Shown here: piece after piece, positions 1 to 6,803 of the stretch
How positions within the stretch are numbered: position 1 is the stretch's first letter
Layout of the letters: each line of letters starts with the position of its first letter
NCBI GenBank assembly: GCA_021737205.1
Contig: JAIPEK010000051.1
Location: forward strand, 1 to 10,713
Reading direction: 5' to 3'
Origin: Desulfarculaceae bacterium
GTDB lineage: Bacteria; Desulfobacterota; Desulfobacteria; Desulfobacterales; Desulfobacteraceae
DNA length: 10,713 nt
Notes under the pieces: model-generated
What the model was told of the DNA's origin: nothing
The model's input: only the letters and a program-made list of their open reading frames with translations
Database searches by the model: none
Program-made: the position numbers and the translations under genes

Positions 1-595
1 CCTTTTCACGTTTTCAGCCGCAGCCTACGGCCCCACCTTTACCATCCTGGTGACCAAAATCACCGAAGCGGTCACCCGGAAAAAACTGGTCAAAGACAAT
101 GTGATTAATTTGCTGGCCAAAATTTCCGGCTGGATGATCACCATCTACATCGTGGCGAAGATAATTGATACCATTTACTGGGCTGTATCCACGGCACCTG
201 AAATGGGCTTCACTTTCATGGATTTCTACTCCAACAATCCGGTTTACGGGGTTTCGATTCTGTTTGCCGAAATCGTCATCGGAGGAGTGGTACCGGGGTT
301 GCTGCTGATCTTCAAAAAGACCAGAGAGAATCCGAACCTCCGGCTGACCGCCATGATCCTTGCGGTTATCGGTATATGCCTCAACCGGTGGGTCATGGTG
401 CTCCAGGTGATGGCCGCGCCTGTCATGACTTTTGATGAGTGGGCCATGTACTTTCCCAGCTGGCAGGAAGTTGCGACAACCATTCTCCCCGTAGCATACG
501 GAATTATCCTGATCGCCCTTTGTTACCGGTATCTTCCGGTATTTCCCCAGGAAAAGGAACTGTATGCCGGAAATGAGCAGGGAGCGGAATCTTAA
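1..595 (+). CDS. NrfD/PsrC-family membrane subunit of an Hmc-like redox complex, 5'-truncated
   Basis: This is the C-terminal part of an integral membrane subunit; the frame is open from base 2, so the true start lies outside the window. NrfD/PsrC-family proteins exchange electrons between the quinone pool and periplasmic iron-sulfur or cytochrome subunits. The visible ~197 residues carry about four hydrophobic membrane spans, including one rich in I/V/G/L near bases 250-320 and one containing LNRWVMVLQVMAAP near 375-420. The tail YRYLPVFPQEKEL resembles, from memory, the end of HmcC in the Desulfovibrio Hmc complex. An SD-like AAAGGAG and a one-helix protein follow 24 bases after the stop, which mirrors the hmcC-hmcD order. 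It could instead belong to a related complex such as Qrc or Tmc. NrfD family: confident; HmcC orthology: moderate. Confidence 0.85.
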   Translation, partial: LFTFSAAAYGPTFTILVTKITEAVTRKKLVKDNVINLLAKISGWMITIYIVAKIIDTIYWAVSTAPEMGFTFMDFYSNNPVYGVSILFAEIVIGGVVPGLLLIFKKTRENPNLRLTAMILAVIGICLNRWVMVLQVMAAPVMTFDEWAMYFPSWQEVATTILPVAYGIILIALCYRYLPVFPQEKELYAGNEQGAES

Positions 596-619
596 ATATG
601 AATAAAGGAGAGTGACATT

Positions 620-775
620 ATGTTTCCCTTTTGTTTTGAATGGAGTTGGGACGTCGGACATCTGCTGTTTTTCGGCGGGTTCTGGTACGCAATCTCGATA
701 CTGGGGCTCGGAATGGCCTACTGTATAGGAAAGGCCATTGTGGATACGGTTTCCGGAAAAGGCGGGCATCACTGA
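620..775 (+). CDS. 51-residue single-span membrane protein, HmcD-like
   Basis: This small gene starts at ATG 620, nine bases after a good SD (AAAGGAG at 604-610), and ends at TGA 773-775. The product has a short aromatic N-terminus (FPFCFEWSWDVGH) and one hydrophobic helix at about residues 14-40, rich in G, F, I and L, followed by a short polar tail ending GKGGHH. It sits 24 bases downstream of the NrfD-family gene and is the last gene before a strong terminator. In Desulfovibrio, hmcD encodes a similarly tiny membrane protein directly after hmcC, so the size, topology and position all suggest a small accessory subunit of the same membrane complex. I recognise it by context rather than by a diagnostic motif, so its exact role is unknown. 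Confidence 0.75.
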   Translation: MFPFCFEWSWDVGHLLFFGGFWYAISILGLGMAYCIGKAIVDTVSGKGGHH

Positions 776-815
776 CCGGTGTACAAACTGTTACAATAGT
801 ATATATTACCTTCAG

Positions 816-865
816 AAAGCGTATTCTCCGGCCCTTTGCCCTACAGCCGGAGAATGCGCTTTTTT
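816..865 (+). terminator. Strong intrinsic terminator ending the redox operon
   Basis: A 17-base arm at 816-832 pairs with 846-862 over its full length, with a single G-U wobble and no bulge, around a 13-base loop. The core is GTATTCTCCGGC against GCCGGAGAATGC. A run of six T follows the GC stem (860-865), the classic Rho-independent shape. It closes the HmcC/HmcD-like operon, so no HmcE- or HmcF-like gene belongs to this transcript. The A-rich start of the left arm could give weak termination on the other strand, but no - strand gene lies next to it. Confidence 0.92.
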
Positions 866-885
866 ATTGTTGACGGTAAAGGCTC

Positions 886-3027
886 ATGAGCACATGTTTG
901 ACAGGACGGATTGAACGGGTCACTTTTACCAGTGACGAGACCAACTACACCGTCTGCCGGGTTCAGACCCGGCAGCAGCGGGAACTTGTTACCGTGGTCG
1001 GGAATATCATTAATCCGATGTCCGGCGAAATTCTGGAAATGAAGGGAAACTGGGTCAATAATCCCAAGTACGGCATGCAGTTCGAGGTTAAATCCTATAC
1101 CACCAGAACCCCTGCCAGTGAATTCGGCATCAAAAAATATCTTTCTTCCGGCCTGATCAAGGGAATCGGGCCGGTGATGGCAGAGCGCATCGTGGAACGA
1201 TTCAAAGAAAAGTCCCTTGACATTATTGAAAATGATGTAGGCAAACTTTCCGCCATTGACGGAATCGGGGAAAAACGGATCGAAATGATCCAAAAAGCCT
1301 GGGAAGAGCAGAAAGAAATTCGAAATGTCATGCTTTTCTTAAGTTCTTACGGGGTCAGTTCCGCATATGCCGCCAAAATATTCAAACAGTACGGAAACGA
1401 AGCCATACAGGTGGGCGGTGAAAATCCGTACCGGCTTGCCGAGGATATTTTCGGCATCGGGTTTGCCACCGCGGATAAAATAGCCGGACAGGTCGGTATC
1501 GAACGCGATTCTCCCGTCAGAATCGAGGCGGCTGTTCTGCACACGTTAACGGTACTGGCCGAAGAAGGGCATGTGTGCTACCCGTATGATGATCTTGTAC
1601 GGAAGGTGGCGGAATTGATTTCCGTTTCCCGAAACGAAACCTGCCAAGGCGTACAAAGGGTGCAGGAGCAAAAAAAGGTAATCCTGGATGCGTCCAGCGG
1701 ATATGTTTTTCTTGCCCGGTATTTTTTCAGTGAAAAAGGAATCGCTTCAAGCATGAAGCGGATCAGAAACACAGGCAGGAACATAAGAGATGTCGACATT
1801 GACAAAGCTCTTGCCTGGGTGCAGGACCAGCTGACAATCCGGCTGGCTGACAAACAGAAAGAGGCGGTCAAAGCGGCATTGAGTGAAAAAATTCTGGTGA
1901 TCACCGGCGGGCCGGGCACCGGGAAAACCACGATCATCAATGCCATTATCAAAATTTACAGCCGGCTTCAACCGGATATCCTGCTTGCGGCACCAACGGG
2001 CAGGGCGGCAAAGAAGATGAGTGAAGCGACATTCATGCCCGCCAAAACCATTCATCGACTTTTGCGGTTTTCCCTTAAAAAACGGGGATTTGAAAAGAAT
2101 GAACACAATCCGCTGACCTGTGATATCCTGATCGTGGATGAGGTGTCCATGATCGACACGTATTTGATGCATCATCTGCTGAAAGCGGTGCCGGATACCT
2201 GCATTCTTCTTCTCGTGGGGGATGTGAACCAGCTTCCATCCGTCGGGGCCGGCAATGTTCTGGGCGATGTCATTTCATCCGGCCTTTTCCCGGTGGTGCA
2301 GCTTGACACCATATTCAGGCAGGCAAGGAAAAGCAAAATCATCGTCAATGCCCACAGGATCAATAAAGGATATTTCCCTGACATCAGCCGGGATGAAAAC
2401 AGTGATTTTTTCTTTATTGAAAAAGAAGAGCCTGAAGATGCGGTAAATGTGATTTTAGAGCTTGTCCGGGACCGTGTTCCAAATAAATTCGGATTTGACC
2501 CGGTCAATGACATCCAGGTCCTCACCCCGATGCATAAAGGAGTCGCCGGGGCCGCCAACCTGAATCAGGTTCTTCGCAATACGCTGAATCCGGGAAAAAA
2601 AGGATTGCAAAGGGGGATCAGCGAGTTCTGCGAAGGAGATAAAGTGATGCAGATACGGAACAATTATGACAAATCCGTTTTTAACGGGGATATCGGCCGG
2701 ATCTTGCGAATCGACTTTGACAGTCAGGTTTTGACCCTGACTTTCGGCTCAAGGGAGATCGAGTATGAATTTTCGAGCATGGACGAGATCGTTCATGCCT
2801 ATGCCGTTTCCATCCACAAATCCCAGGGATCGGAATATCCCGTGATCATCCTGCCGGTTTTAACCCAGCACTATGTGCTTCTCCAGCGCAACCTCATTTA
2901 CACCGCCGTTACCCGTGGTCGAAAACTGGTGATCGTGGTGGGCAGCAAAAAAGCCCTGGCCATCGCCGTCAACCGGGTGGATTCTGATAAACGATACACC
3001 GCCCTTCAAGAAAGGCTTGCCGGCTGA
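886..3027 (+). CDS. recD2: RecD2-type (RecD-like/YrrC) SF1B DNA helicase
   Basis: RecD2 is a 5'-to-3' SF1B helicase that acts in DNA repair without RecB and RecC. The 713 residues match the usual RecD2 length. An N-terminal OB-like region (about 1-80) is followed by helix-hairpin-helix motifs: KGIGPVMAERI near 92-102, DGIGEKRI near 125-132 and FGIGFATADKI near 189-199. The motor core has Walker A GGPGTGKT at 341-348, APTGRAAKKM after it, Walker B DILIVDEVSM with D418/E419, a GDVNQLPSVGAG motif III, the C-terminal VSIHKSQGSEY motif near 641-651, and motif VI AVTRGRKLV. The N-terminal extension with hairpins separates it from RecBCD-type RecD. The start at 886 is supported by a nearby AAAGG with short spacing. 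It begins about 20 bases after the terminator hairpin, so its promoter is not obvious. All helicase motifs look intact. Confidence 0.97.
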   Translation: MSTCLTGRIERVTFTSDETNYTVCRVQTRQQRELVTVVGNIINPMSGEILEMKGNWVNNPKYGMQFEVKSYTTRTPASEFGIKKYLSSGLIKGIGPVMAERIVERFKEKSLDIIENDVGKLSAIDGIGEKRIEMIQKAWEEQKEIRNVMLFLSSYGVSSAYAAKIFKQYGNEAIQVGGENPYRLAEDIFGIGFATADKIAGQVGIERDSPVRIEAAVLHTLTVLAEEGHVCYPYDDLVRKVAELISVSRNETCQGVQRVQEQKKVILDASSGYVFLARYFFSEKGIASSMKRIRNTGRNIRDVDIDKALAWVQDQLTIRLADKQKEAVKAALSEKILVITGGPGTGKTTIINAIIKIYSRLQPDILLAAPTGRAAKKMSEATFMPAKTIHRLLRFSLKKRGFEKNEHNPLTCDILIVDEVSMIDTYLMHHLLKAVPDTCILLLVGDVNQLPSVGAGNVLGDVISSGLFPVVQLDTIFRQARKSKIIVNAHRINKGYFPDISRDENSDFFFIEKEEPEDAVNVILELVRDRVPNKFGFDPVNDIQVLTPMHKGVAGAANLNQVLRNTLNPGKKGLQRGISEFCEGDKVMQIRNNYDKSVFNGDIGRILRIDFDSQVLTLTFGSREIEYEFSSMDEIVHAYAVSIHKSQGSEYPVIILPVLTQHYVLLQRNLIYTAVTRGRKLVIVVGSKKALAIAVNRVDSDKRYTALQERLAG

Positions 3028-3033
3028 CAAGAC

Positions 3034-3069
3034 AAAAAAGGATCGAGACCGCAAAAGCAGTCCCGATCC
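3034..3069 (-). terminator. Intrinsic terminator of hsp20, possibly bidirectional
   Basis: A ten-base arm at 3040-3049 (GGATCGAGAC) pairs with 3060-3069 (GTCCCGATCC) with one A-C mismatch around a ten-base loop. Read on the - strand the stem is followed by six T (complement of the A run at 3034-3039), a good intrinsic terminator for the Hsp20 gene. On the + strand a weaker T run (3073-3078) lies just beyond the stem, so it may also stop recD2 transcripts arriving from the other side of this convergent gap. Confidence 0.85.
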
Positions 3070-3090
3070 ATGGTTTTTAGGGCCTTGGTA

Positions 3091-3513
3091 TTATTTCACT
3101 TCAATCTGCCGTCTGTTTTCCTCTTCCGTGTGCGGAATTTCAATCTTCAGAACTCCGTCCTTGAAATGGGCATTGATATCATCCGGGTTCACGTTTTCAT
3201 TGACAGTGAATGATCTTTGAAAAGTGCCTCTGAAACTTTCCCTGCGATAGACGTTTTCTTCGTTTACTTCTTTTTCATCCTTTTTTTCGCCTTTCAGGGT
3301 GAGTACATTTCCGTCCAGATCAATGGATATATCATCCTTGTTGACACCGGGCAGCTCCGCATTGATCAACATTTTTCCGTTCTTTTTCTGAATGTCCACC
3401 GCAGGCTGCCAGTTCGTTCTTTCGTCCGTGAAAAACGGTTCGTTGAAAAGTCGCCCCAGTGTGTTATGAAACGGATGAATTTCATTCATTGGATTGTATC
3501 TTACAAGTGACAT
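3091..3513 (-). CDS. Small heat-shock protein, Hsp20/alpha-crystallin family
   Basis: Small heat-shock proteins are ATP-independent cytoplasmic holdases that bind unfolding proteins. The 140-residue product is a normal bacterial size. A short N-terminal arm (NPMNEIHPFHNTLGRLFNE) precedes an alpha-crystallin domain from about residue 33: AELPGV at 52-57, DDISIDLDGNVLTLKGEKK, RESFRGTFQRSF at 91-102, and the hallmark AHFKDGVLKIEIP at 115-127. It ends with an I-x-V tail (IEV, 137-139) of the kind that links dimers into oligomers. The ATG at 3511-3513 was chosen because it follows a strong SD (AAAGGAGGG) and starts the typical MSLVRYNP N-terminus. The frame stays open upstream into ppdK, but that extension is not family-like. 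It lies downstream of ppdK on the same strand and has its own promoter and terminator. Confidence 0.96.
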   Translation of the reverse strand: MSLVRYNPMNEIHPFHNTLGRLFNEPFFTDERTNWQPAVDIQKKNGKMLINAELPGVNKDDISIDLDGNVLTLKGEKKDEKEVNEENVYRRESFRGTFQRSFTVNENVNPDDINAHFKDGVLKIEIPHTEEENRRQIEVK

Positions 3514-3558
3514 ATCGATCCCTCCTTTCACTTTTGGTTTGTCTCTGTCTTTATCCGT

Positions 3559-3587
3559 AAAATAAACACACAACAGGTGTTCGTCAA
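3559..3587 (-). promoter_or_regulatory. Sigma-70-type promoter of hsp20
   Basis: Read on the - strand, TTGACG (complement of 3582-3587) is followed after exactly 17 bases by TATTTT (complement of 3559-3564). Transcription would start near 3551, about 38 bases before the Hsp20 start codon. I see no sigma-32 consensus (CTTGAA with CCCCAT), so heat control, if any, is not visible as a classical heat-shock promoter. Confidence 0.65.
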
Positions 3588-3632
3588 TAGATAATATTAT
3601 TAAAAATATATAAAAACAAAAAGTAATATAAA
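3588..3632 (-). promoter_or_regulatory. AT-rich UP-element-like tract upstream of the hsp20 promoter
   Basis: Directly upstream of the hsp20 -35 box is a stretch made almost only of A and T: within 3591-3632 only two of 42 bases are G or C. It has runs of A and T in phase with short TATA steps. Position and composition fit an UP element that binds the RNA polymerase alpha subunit, which would make this a strong promoter. It could also be simply curved intergenic DNA. Confidence 0.45.
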
Positions 3633-3668
3633 CGGAGGGCAGCTTGGATGGTTTTGTTTCCAAGCAGT

Positions 3669-3705
3669 GGCCGGCCCTCGAATCGGAATATCCGAAGAGC
3701 CGGCC
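3669..3705 (-). terminator. GC-rich hairpin downstream of ppdK, possible transcript end
   Basis: The arm GGCCGGC at 3669-3675 pairs with GCCGGCC at 3699-3705, and an inner TCGGA/TCCGA helix (3683-3687 with 3691-3695) extends the stem across an internal loop. It lies 33-69 bases beyond the ppdK stop in the direction of transcription. There is no T run directly after it on the - strand, so it may stabilise the 3' end or act with Rho rather than as a standard intrinsic terminator. Confidence 0.4.
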
Positions 3706-3737
3706 CGGTATTTTCAGATGAATCCGGTACGGACGAT

Positions 3738-6458
3738 TCAGTCGGCATCCCCGGAGCTGATTGCCGCCTGGGCCGCGGCAAGCCTGGCGATGGGGACCCT
3801 GTACGGAGAGCAGCTCACATAGGTGAGCCCCACTTGATGGCAGAATTCCACCGAATCGGGATCTCCGCCGTGTTCCCCGCATATGCCGAGCTTGATGTCC
3901 GGCCGTATCGATCTCGCCTTTTCCACGCTGATTTCGATGAGCCGGCCTACGGATTCTTTGTCAATTGTTTCGAATGGATCCGAATCGAGCACGGCGTTGT
4001 CAATGTATTCGTTCATGAAAGAGCCGATATCGTCCCGGCTGAAACCGAATGTCATCTGGGTGAGGTCATTGGTGCCGAAAGAGAAAAATTCGGCATATTC
4101 CGCCATCTTGTCCGAAATCATTGCGGCTCTTGGAATTTCGATCATGGTGCCGAACTTGTAATCGATCGATTCCAGATCGTATTTTGCCAGCACCTCTTTT
4201 TCCACCCGGTCATTGATCTGCTTGACAAAAAAGAGTTCTTTTTCGTTGCAGGTGACCGGCACCATGATTTCGGCAAACGGGGTTTTGCCGCCGGTGATAA
4301 GTTCTGCAGACGCTTCCAGGATGGCCCGGATCTGCATTTGGGTAATTTCCGGGGAGGTGATGCCGAGCCTGACCCCTCTGTGGCCGATCATGGGATTGGT
4401 CTCCCTGAGAGCCTCACTTCTTTTGATGACCTCTTCCATGTCGATGCCGAGCGCTTTGGCGATCTCATTGCGGTTTTCTTCGGAATGGGGAACAAATTCA
4501 TGGAGCGGGGGGTCCAGAAGCCTGAATGTCACCGGATAGTCGCCCATCACTTCAAGTGTGGCCTGAATTTCTTTTTTCACATACGGAAAAAGTTCTTGCA
4601 AGGCATTGTTTCTTTCCGTGTCGGATTTGCTCAATATCATTTTCCGGAGAAGAAAGAGCGGGGTCCCGGATTCGGAGCCGTAAAACATGTGTTCGGTGCG
4701 GAAAAGGCCGATTCCTTCGGCTCCCAGATCCAGTGCCAGGGCAGAATCTTCCGGGGTATCGGCATTGGTCCTGACGTTCATGGTCCGGTATTTGTCGGCA
4801 ATTTCCATGAAATTTTTAAATCGCGGGTTTTCCGTGGCATCCTTCATTTTCAGGCAGTCTTCATACACAATGCCCCTCGAACCGTTCAAAGTGAAGAATT
4901 CGCCTTCCTTGTAAACTTTTCCGTTACTGGTTACCTGTTTGTTGGCATAGTCGATATGAAGGGCGCCGGCCCCGACAATACAGCATTTTCCCCAGCCTCT
5001 CGCCACAAGGGCGGCATGACTGGTCATGCCTCCGCGGGCGGTTAAAATGGCACAGGCGGCTCTCATGCCTTCAATATCTTCCGGATTGGTCTCTTCCCTG
5101 ACCAGGATCACGTCTTTGTTCTTTTTGGCCCATTTGACGGCATCTTCGGCACTGAAAACAATCTGTCCGCATGCCCCGCCCGGACCGGCCGGAAGACCGT
5201 GGCCCACCTGAACCGCATTCTTTTCGGATTCGGGGTCAACCAGGGGGTGAAGAAGGTCGTCCAGCTGCTTGGGCAGCAACCGGGTCACCAGGGTTTTTTC
5301 GTCAATGATATTCTCGCCGAACATATCCATTGCCATGTTCAGGGCGGCTGTGGCGGTTCGTTTCCCCGCCCGGCACTGAAGCATGTACAGTGTGCCCTGC
5401 TGAATGGTGAACTCGATATCCTGCATATCCTTGTAGTGATTTTCAAGCGTATCCCGGATTCGGGCAAGTTCCCTGTAAAGTTCGGGCATGCTTTCCTCAA
5501 GGGAAGGAAGGTGCGTGTTCTGGCTGTTTTTGGTGTCATTGTTCAGCGGATTCGGGGTCCGTGTGCCGGCAACCACATCTTCTCCCTGTGCATTGGGCAG
5601 CCATTCCCCGTAGAATTTGTTTATACCTGTGGCCGGGTCCCGGGTAAATGCCACGCCGGTTGCGGAGGTGTCCCCCATGTTGCCGAACACCATGCTCTGG
5701 ACGTTTACCGCCGTGCCCCATTCATCCGGTATGTGCTCAATCCGCCGGTAAGAGACGGCCCGTTTGCCGTTCCAGCTTTTAAAAACCGCACCGATTGCAC
5801 CGAATAGCTGATCGCGGGCGTTGTCCGGAAATTCATACCCCAGGGTTCCCTTGATTTTCTTCTTGAATTTGTCGCAGAGATGTTTCATCTCCTCAACGGT
5901 GATCTGGGTGTCACTCTGGTATCCCTTGTCATTTTTCAGATCATTCATCATCATCTCAAGGTTCAAACGGATTCCCATTCCGTCTTCCGGGGTGATTTCC
6001 TCGGCCTTCTCCATGACGACATCGGAATACATCATGATCAGTCTTCTGTAGGAATCATATACAAACCACTCATTTCCGGTTTTTTCAATCAAGCCGGGGA
6101 TGGTACTCGTGCAGAGGCCGACATTGAGGACGGTTTCCATCATGCCGGGCATGGATTTGCGGGCCCCTGATCTGCAGGAGACCAAAAGAGGATTGCCGCT
6201 GTCTCCGAAGTTCATGCCCATTTCTTTTTCCACGGCGGCCATGGCGTTTTCCACTTCGTCGTAAAGACTTTCCGGAAATTGGCTGTTCAGATTGAAATAG
6301 TCATTGCAGCATTCGGTTGATATGGTGAATCCGGCGGGGACGGGAAGTCCGAGTTTCGCCATTTCAGCAAGGTTGGCTCCTTTTCCGCCCAAAAGGTTTT
6401 TCCGGTCCGCCCCGCCTTCGGCAACTGTCTTTCCAAAACGGTAAATATATTGCGCCAT
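3738..6458 (-). CDS. ppdK: Pyruvate, phosphate dikinase
   Basis: The enzyme reversibly converts ATP, pyruvate and phosphate to AMP, PEP and pyrophosphate in the cytoplasm, either for gluconeogenesis from pyruvate or in a PPi-linked glycolysis. The 906 residues are slightly longer than the well-known ~874-residue clostridial enzyme. Domains in order: ATP-grasp nucleotide domain with GGKGANLAEM near the N-terminus, VFGNMGDTSATGVAFTRDP and QDIEFTIQ; a swivelling phosphohistidine domain with GGMTSHAALVARG, catalytic His481 and the adjacent Thr479; then the PEP/pyruvate TIM barrel with GIGLFRTEHMF, GHRGVRLG, FGTNDLTQMTFGFSRDD and GICGEHGGDP, where C860 is the expected acid/base cysteine. The His-to-Cys spacing matches the family. 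ATG 6456-6458 follows AAAGAGGAG with short spacing. It is divergent from the ABC-F operon and looks monocistronic, since hsp20 downstream has its own promoter. Confidence 0.98.
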   Translation of the reverse strand: MAQYIYRFGKTVAEGGADRKNLLGGKGANLAEMAKLGLPVPAGFTISTECCNDYFNLNSQFPESLYDEVENAMAAVEKEMGMNFGDSGNPLLVSCRSGARKSMPGMMETVLNVGLCTSTIPGLIEKTGNEWFVYDSYRRLIMMYSDVVMEKAEEITPEDGMGIRLNLEMMMNDLKNDKGYQSDTQITVEEMKHLCDKFKKKIKGTLGYEFPDNARDQLFGAIGAVFKSWNGKRAVSYRRIEHIPDEWGTAVNVQSMVFGNMGDTSATGVAFTRDPATGINKFYGEWLPNAQGEDVVAGTRTPNPLNNDTKNSQNTHLPSLEESMPELYRELARIRDTLENHYKDMQDIEFTIQQGTLYMLQCRAGKRTATAALNMAMDMFGENIIDEKTLVTRLLPKQLDDLLHPLVDPESEKNAVQVGHGLPAGPGGACGQIVFSAEDAVKWAKKNKDVILVREETNPEDIEGMRAACAILTARGGMTSHAALVARGWGKCCIVGAGALHIDYANKQVTSNGKVYKEGEFFTLNGSRGIVYEDCLKMKDATENPRFKNFMEIADKYRTMNVRTNADTPEDSALALDLGAEGIGLFRTEHMFYGSESGTPLFLLRKMILSKSDTERNNALQELFPYVKKEIQATLEVMGDYPVTFRLLDPPLHEFVPHSEENRNEIAKALGIDMEEVIKRSEALRETNPMIGHRGVRLGITSPEITQMQIRAILEASAELITGGKTPFAEIMVPVTCNEKELFFVKQINDRVEKEVLAKYDLESIDYKFGTMIEIPRAAMISDKMAEYAEFFSFGTNDLTQMTFGFSRDDIGSFMNEYIDNAVLDSDPFETIDKESVGRLIEISVEKARSIRPDIKLGICGEHGGDPDSVEFCHQVGLTYVSCSPYRVPIARLAAAQAAISSGDAD

Positions 6459-6508
6459 ATGCTCCTCTTTGAATAATAGATTGGTTGAACAAAATATAAC
6501 AAACTTTA

Positions 6509-6543
6509 ACTTAAATATATTCCGGGAATCAAGTCAAGAACAA
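6509..6543 (-). promoter_or_regulatory. Candidate ppdK promoter region
   Basis: On the - strand a good -35-like TTGACT (complement of 6532-6537) lies about 75 bases before the ppdK start. At a 17-base spacing the -10 would be TTAAGT, which is poor; better AT-rich -10 matches sit at spacings that are too short. The region is the best candidate in the ppdK leader, but the exact boxes are uncertain. Confidence 0.25.
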
Positions 6544-6552
6544 TCTTTGATG

Positions 6553-6581
6553 TTTATAAAATCATCCGGACATGCTACAAT
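6553..6581 (+). promoter_or_regulatory. Candidate extended -10 promoter toward the inverted-repeat element and ABC-F operon
   Basis: TGCTACAAT at 6573-6581 is an extended -10 box (TG, one base, then TACAAT), with a weak -35 TTTATA at 6553-6558 at a 17-base spacing. Transcription would begin near 6588, run through the inverted-repeat element with its small ORF, and reach the ABC-F gene. It lies outside the element, so it could be the original operon promoter now separated from the gene by the insertion. Confidence 0.4.
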
Positions 6582-6616
6582 TTTTGGAAATAGTTACAAA
6601 AACATGAAAAAAGGGC

Positions 6617-6630
6617 AACCGTTCACGGTT
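6617..6630 (+). repeat. Left terminal inverted repeat
   Basis: AACCGTTCACGGTT matches the reverse complement of the right end at all 14 positions. The sequence is an imperfect palindrome itself (AACCGT and ACGGTT arms around TC), so it could form a small hairpin in addition to pairing with the far end. Confidence 0.8.
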
Positions 6631-6671
6631 TACAGTTGTCGGTTCACGGTTGAAAAAACGAAGGGAGATTT

Positions 6672-6776
6672 ATGTGGTCCTCTTTTGAAGATTTAGATGC
6701 GAAAGAATTAATTCAAGAGTTGAAGTCAATATCCAAAATGTTTCAATCGTTGCATAGTTCATTGGAAAAACTGTGA
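6672..6776 (+). pseudogene. 34-codon ORF, internally deleted four-helix-bundle (S23/avd-like) protein gene
   Basis: The ORF has its own SD (AAGGGAG at 6661-6667, four bases before ATG) and ends at TGA 6774-6776, inside the right repeat array. The peptide begins MWSSFEDLDAKE and ends ISKMFQSLHSSLEKL. As I recall the family, four-helix-bundle proteins often start SFEDLEVWKKA and end with a helix like EISKMLNGLIKSLEK. The N-terminal and C-terminal signatures here are joined with the ~80-90 residues between them missing, as expected for an in-frame internal deletion. The start signal and frame remain intact, so a short peptide might still be made, but the four-helix fold cannot form from one copy. 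Without an alignment this stays an inference; the alternative is a chance small ORF. Confidence 0.5.
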
Positions 6777-6789
6777 ACTGTGAACCGAT

Positions 6790-6803
6790 AACCGTGAACG
6801 GTT
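6790..6803 (-). repeat. Right terminal inverted repeat
   Basis: AACCGTGAACGGTT is the exact reverse complement of the left end. It stops 19 bases before the ABC-F start codon, so the element forms nearly all of the immediate leader of that gene. Confidence 0.8.

Larger units (their letters stand above)
6617..6803. mobile_element. MITE-like inverted-repeat element with a remnant four-helix-bundle ORF
   Basis: About 187 bp are bounded by perfect 14-base inverted ends, AACCGTTCACGGTT at 6617-6630 and its reverse complement at 6790-6803. Each end is itself nearly palindromic. Further inside, more copies of the same GGTTCACGGTT / GTGAACTGTGAACCG theme repeat on both sides (6640-6651 and 6773-6786), so each end is a small array. 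Elements with this GTTCACGGTT-type border around genes for four-helix-bundle (S23/avd-type) proteins are, from memory, common in deltaproteobacterial genomes. The enclosed 34-codon ORF supports this origin. The element encodes no transposase, so it would need help in trans. Confidence 0.65.

Noticed and set aside
50..595. ATG at base 50 as the start of the first gene
   Set aside because: The same frame is open to the left edge and already reads as NrfD-family sequence (FTFSAAAYGPTFTILVTKI), so the gene is truncated by the window.
14..772. Long - strand open frame over the NrfD-like and HmcD-like genes
   Set aside because: Antisense to two genes with good family features and an SD; its translation is low in hydrophobic order and shows no domain.
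3642..3665. Small hairpin GCTTGGA/TCCAAGC between ppdK and hsp20 as a terminator
   Set aside because: Seven base pairs with a ten-base loop and no following T run on either strand; the adjacent GC-rich hairpin is a better candidate for the ppdK transcript end.
3514..3882. N-terminal extension of the Hsp20 frame by about 120 codons into ppdK
   Set aside because: The extension overlaps ppdK and the hsp20 promoter, has no family similarity, and the ATG at 3511-3513 has a near-perfect SD and a typical Hsp20 N-terminus.
3648..5045. Long + strand open frame (about 465 codons) over the 3' half of the - strand gene
   Set aside because: It is antisense to ppdK, whose catalytic motifs are intact; the translation is rich in H, F, R and G with no recognisable domain, as expected for a shadow of a codon-biased gene.
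6617..6803. CRISPR-like or REP-type reading of the repeated GTTCACGGTT units
   Set aside because: There are no regularly spaced direct repeats with unique spacers; the units are arranged as inverted arrays at two ends of one element.
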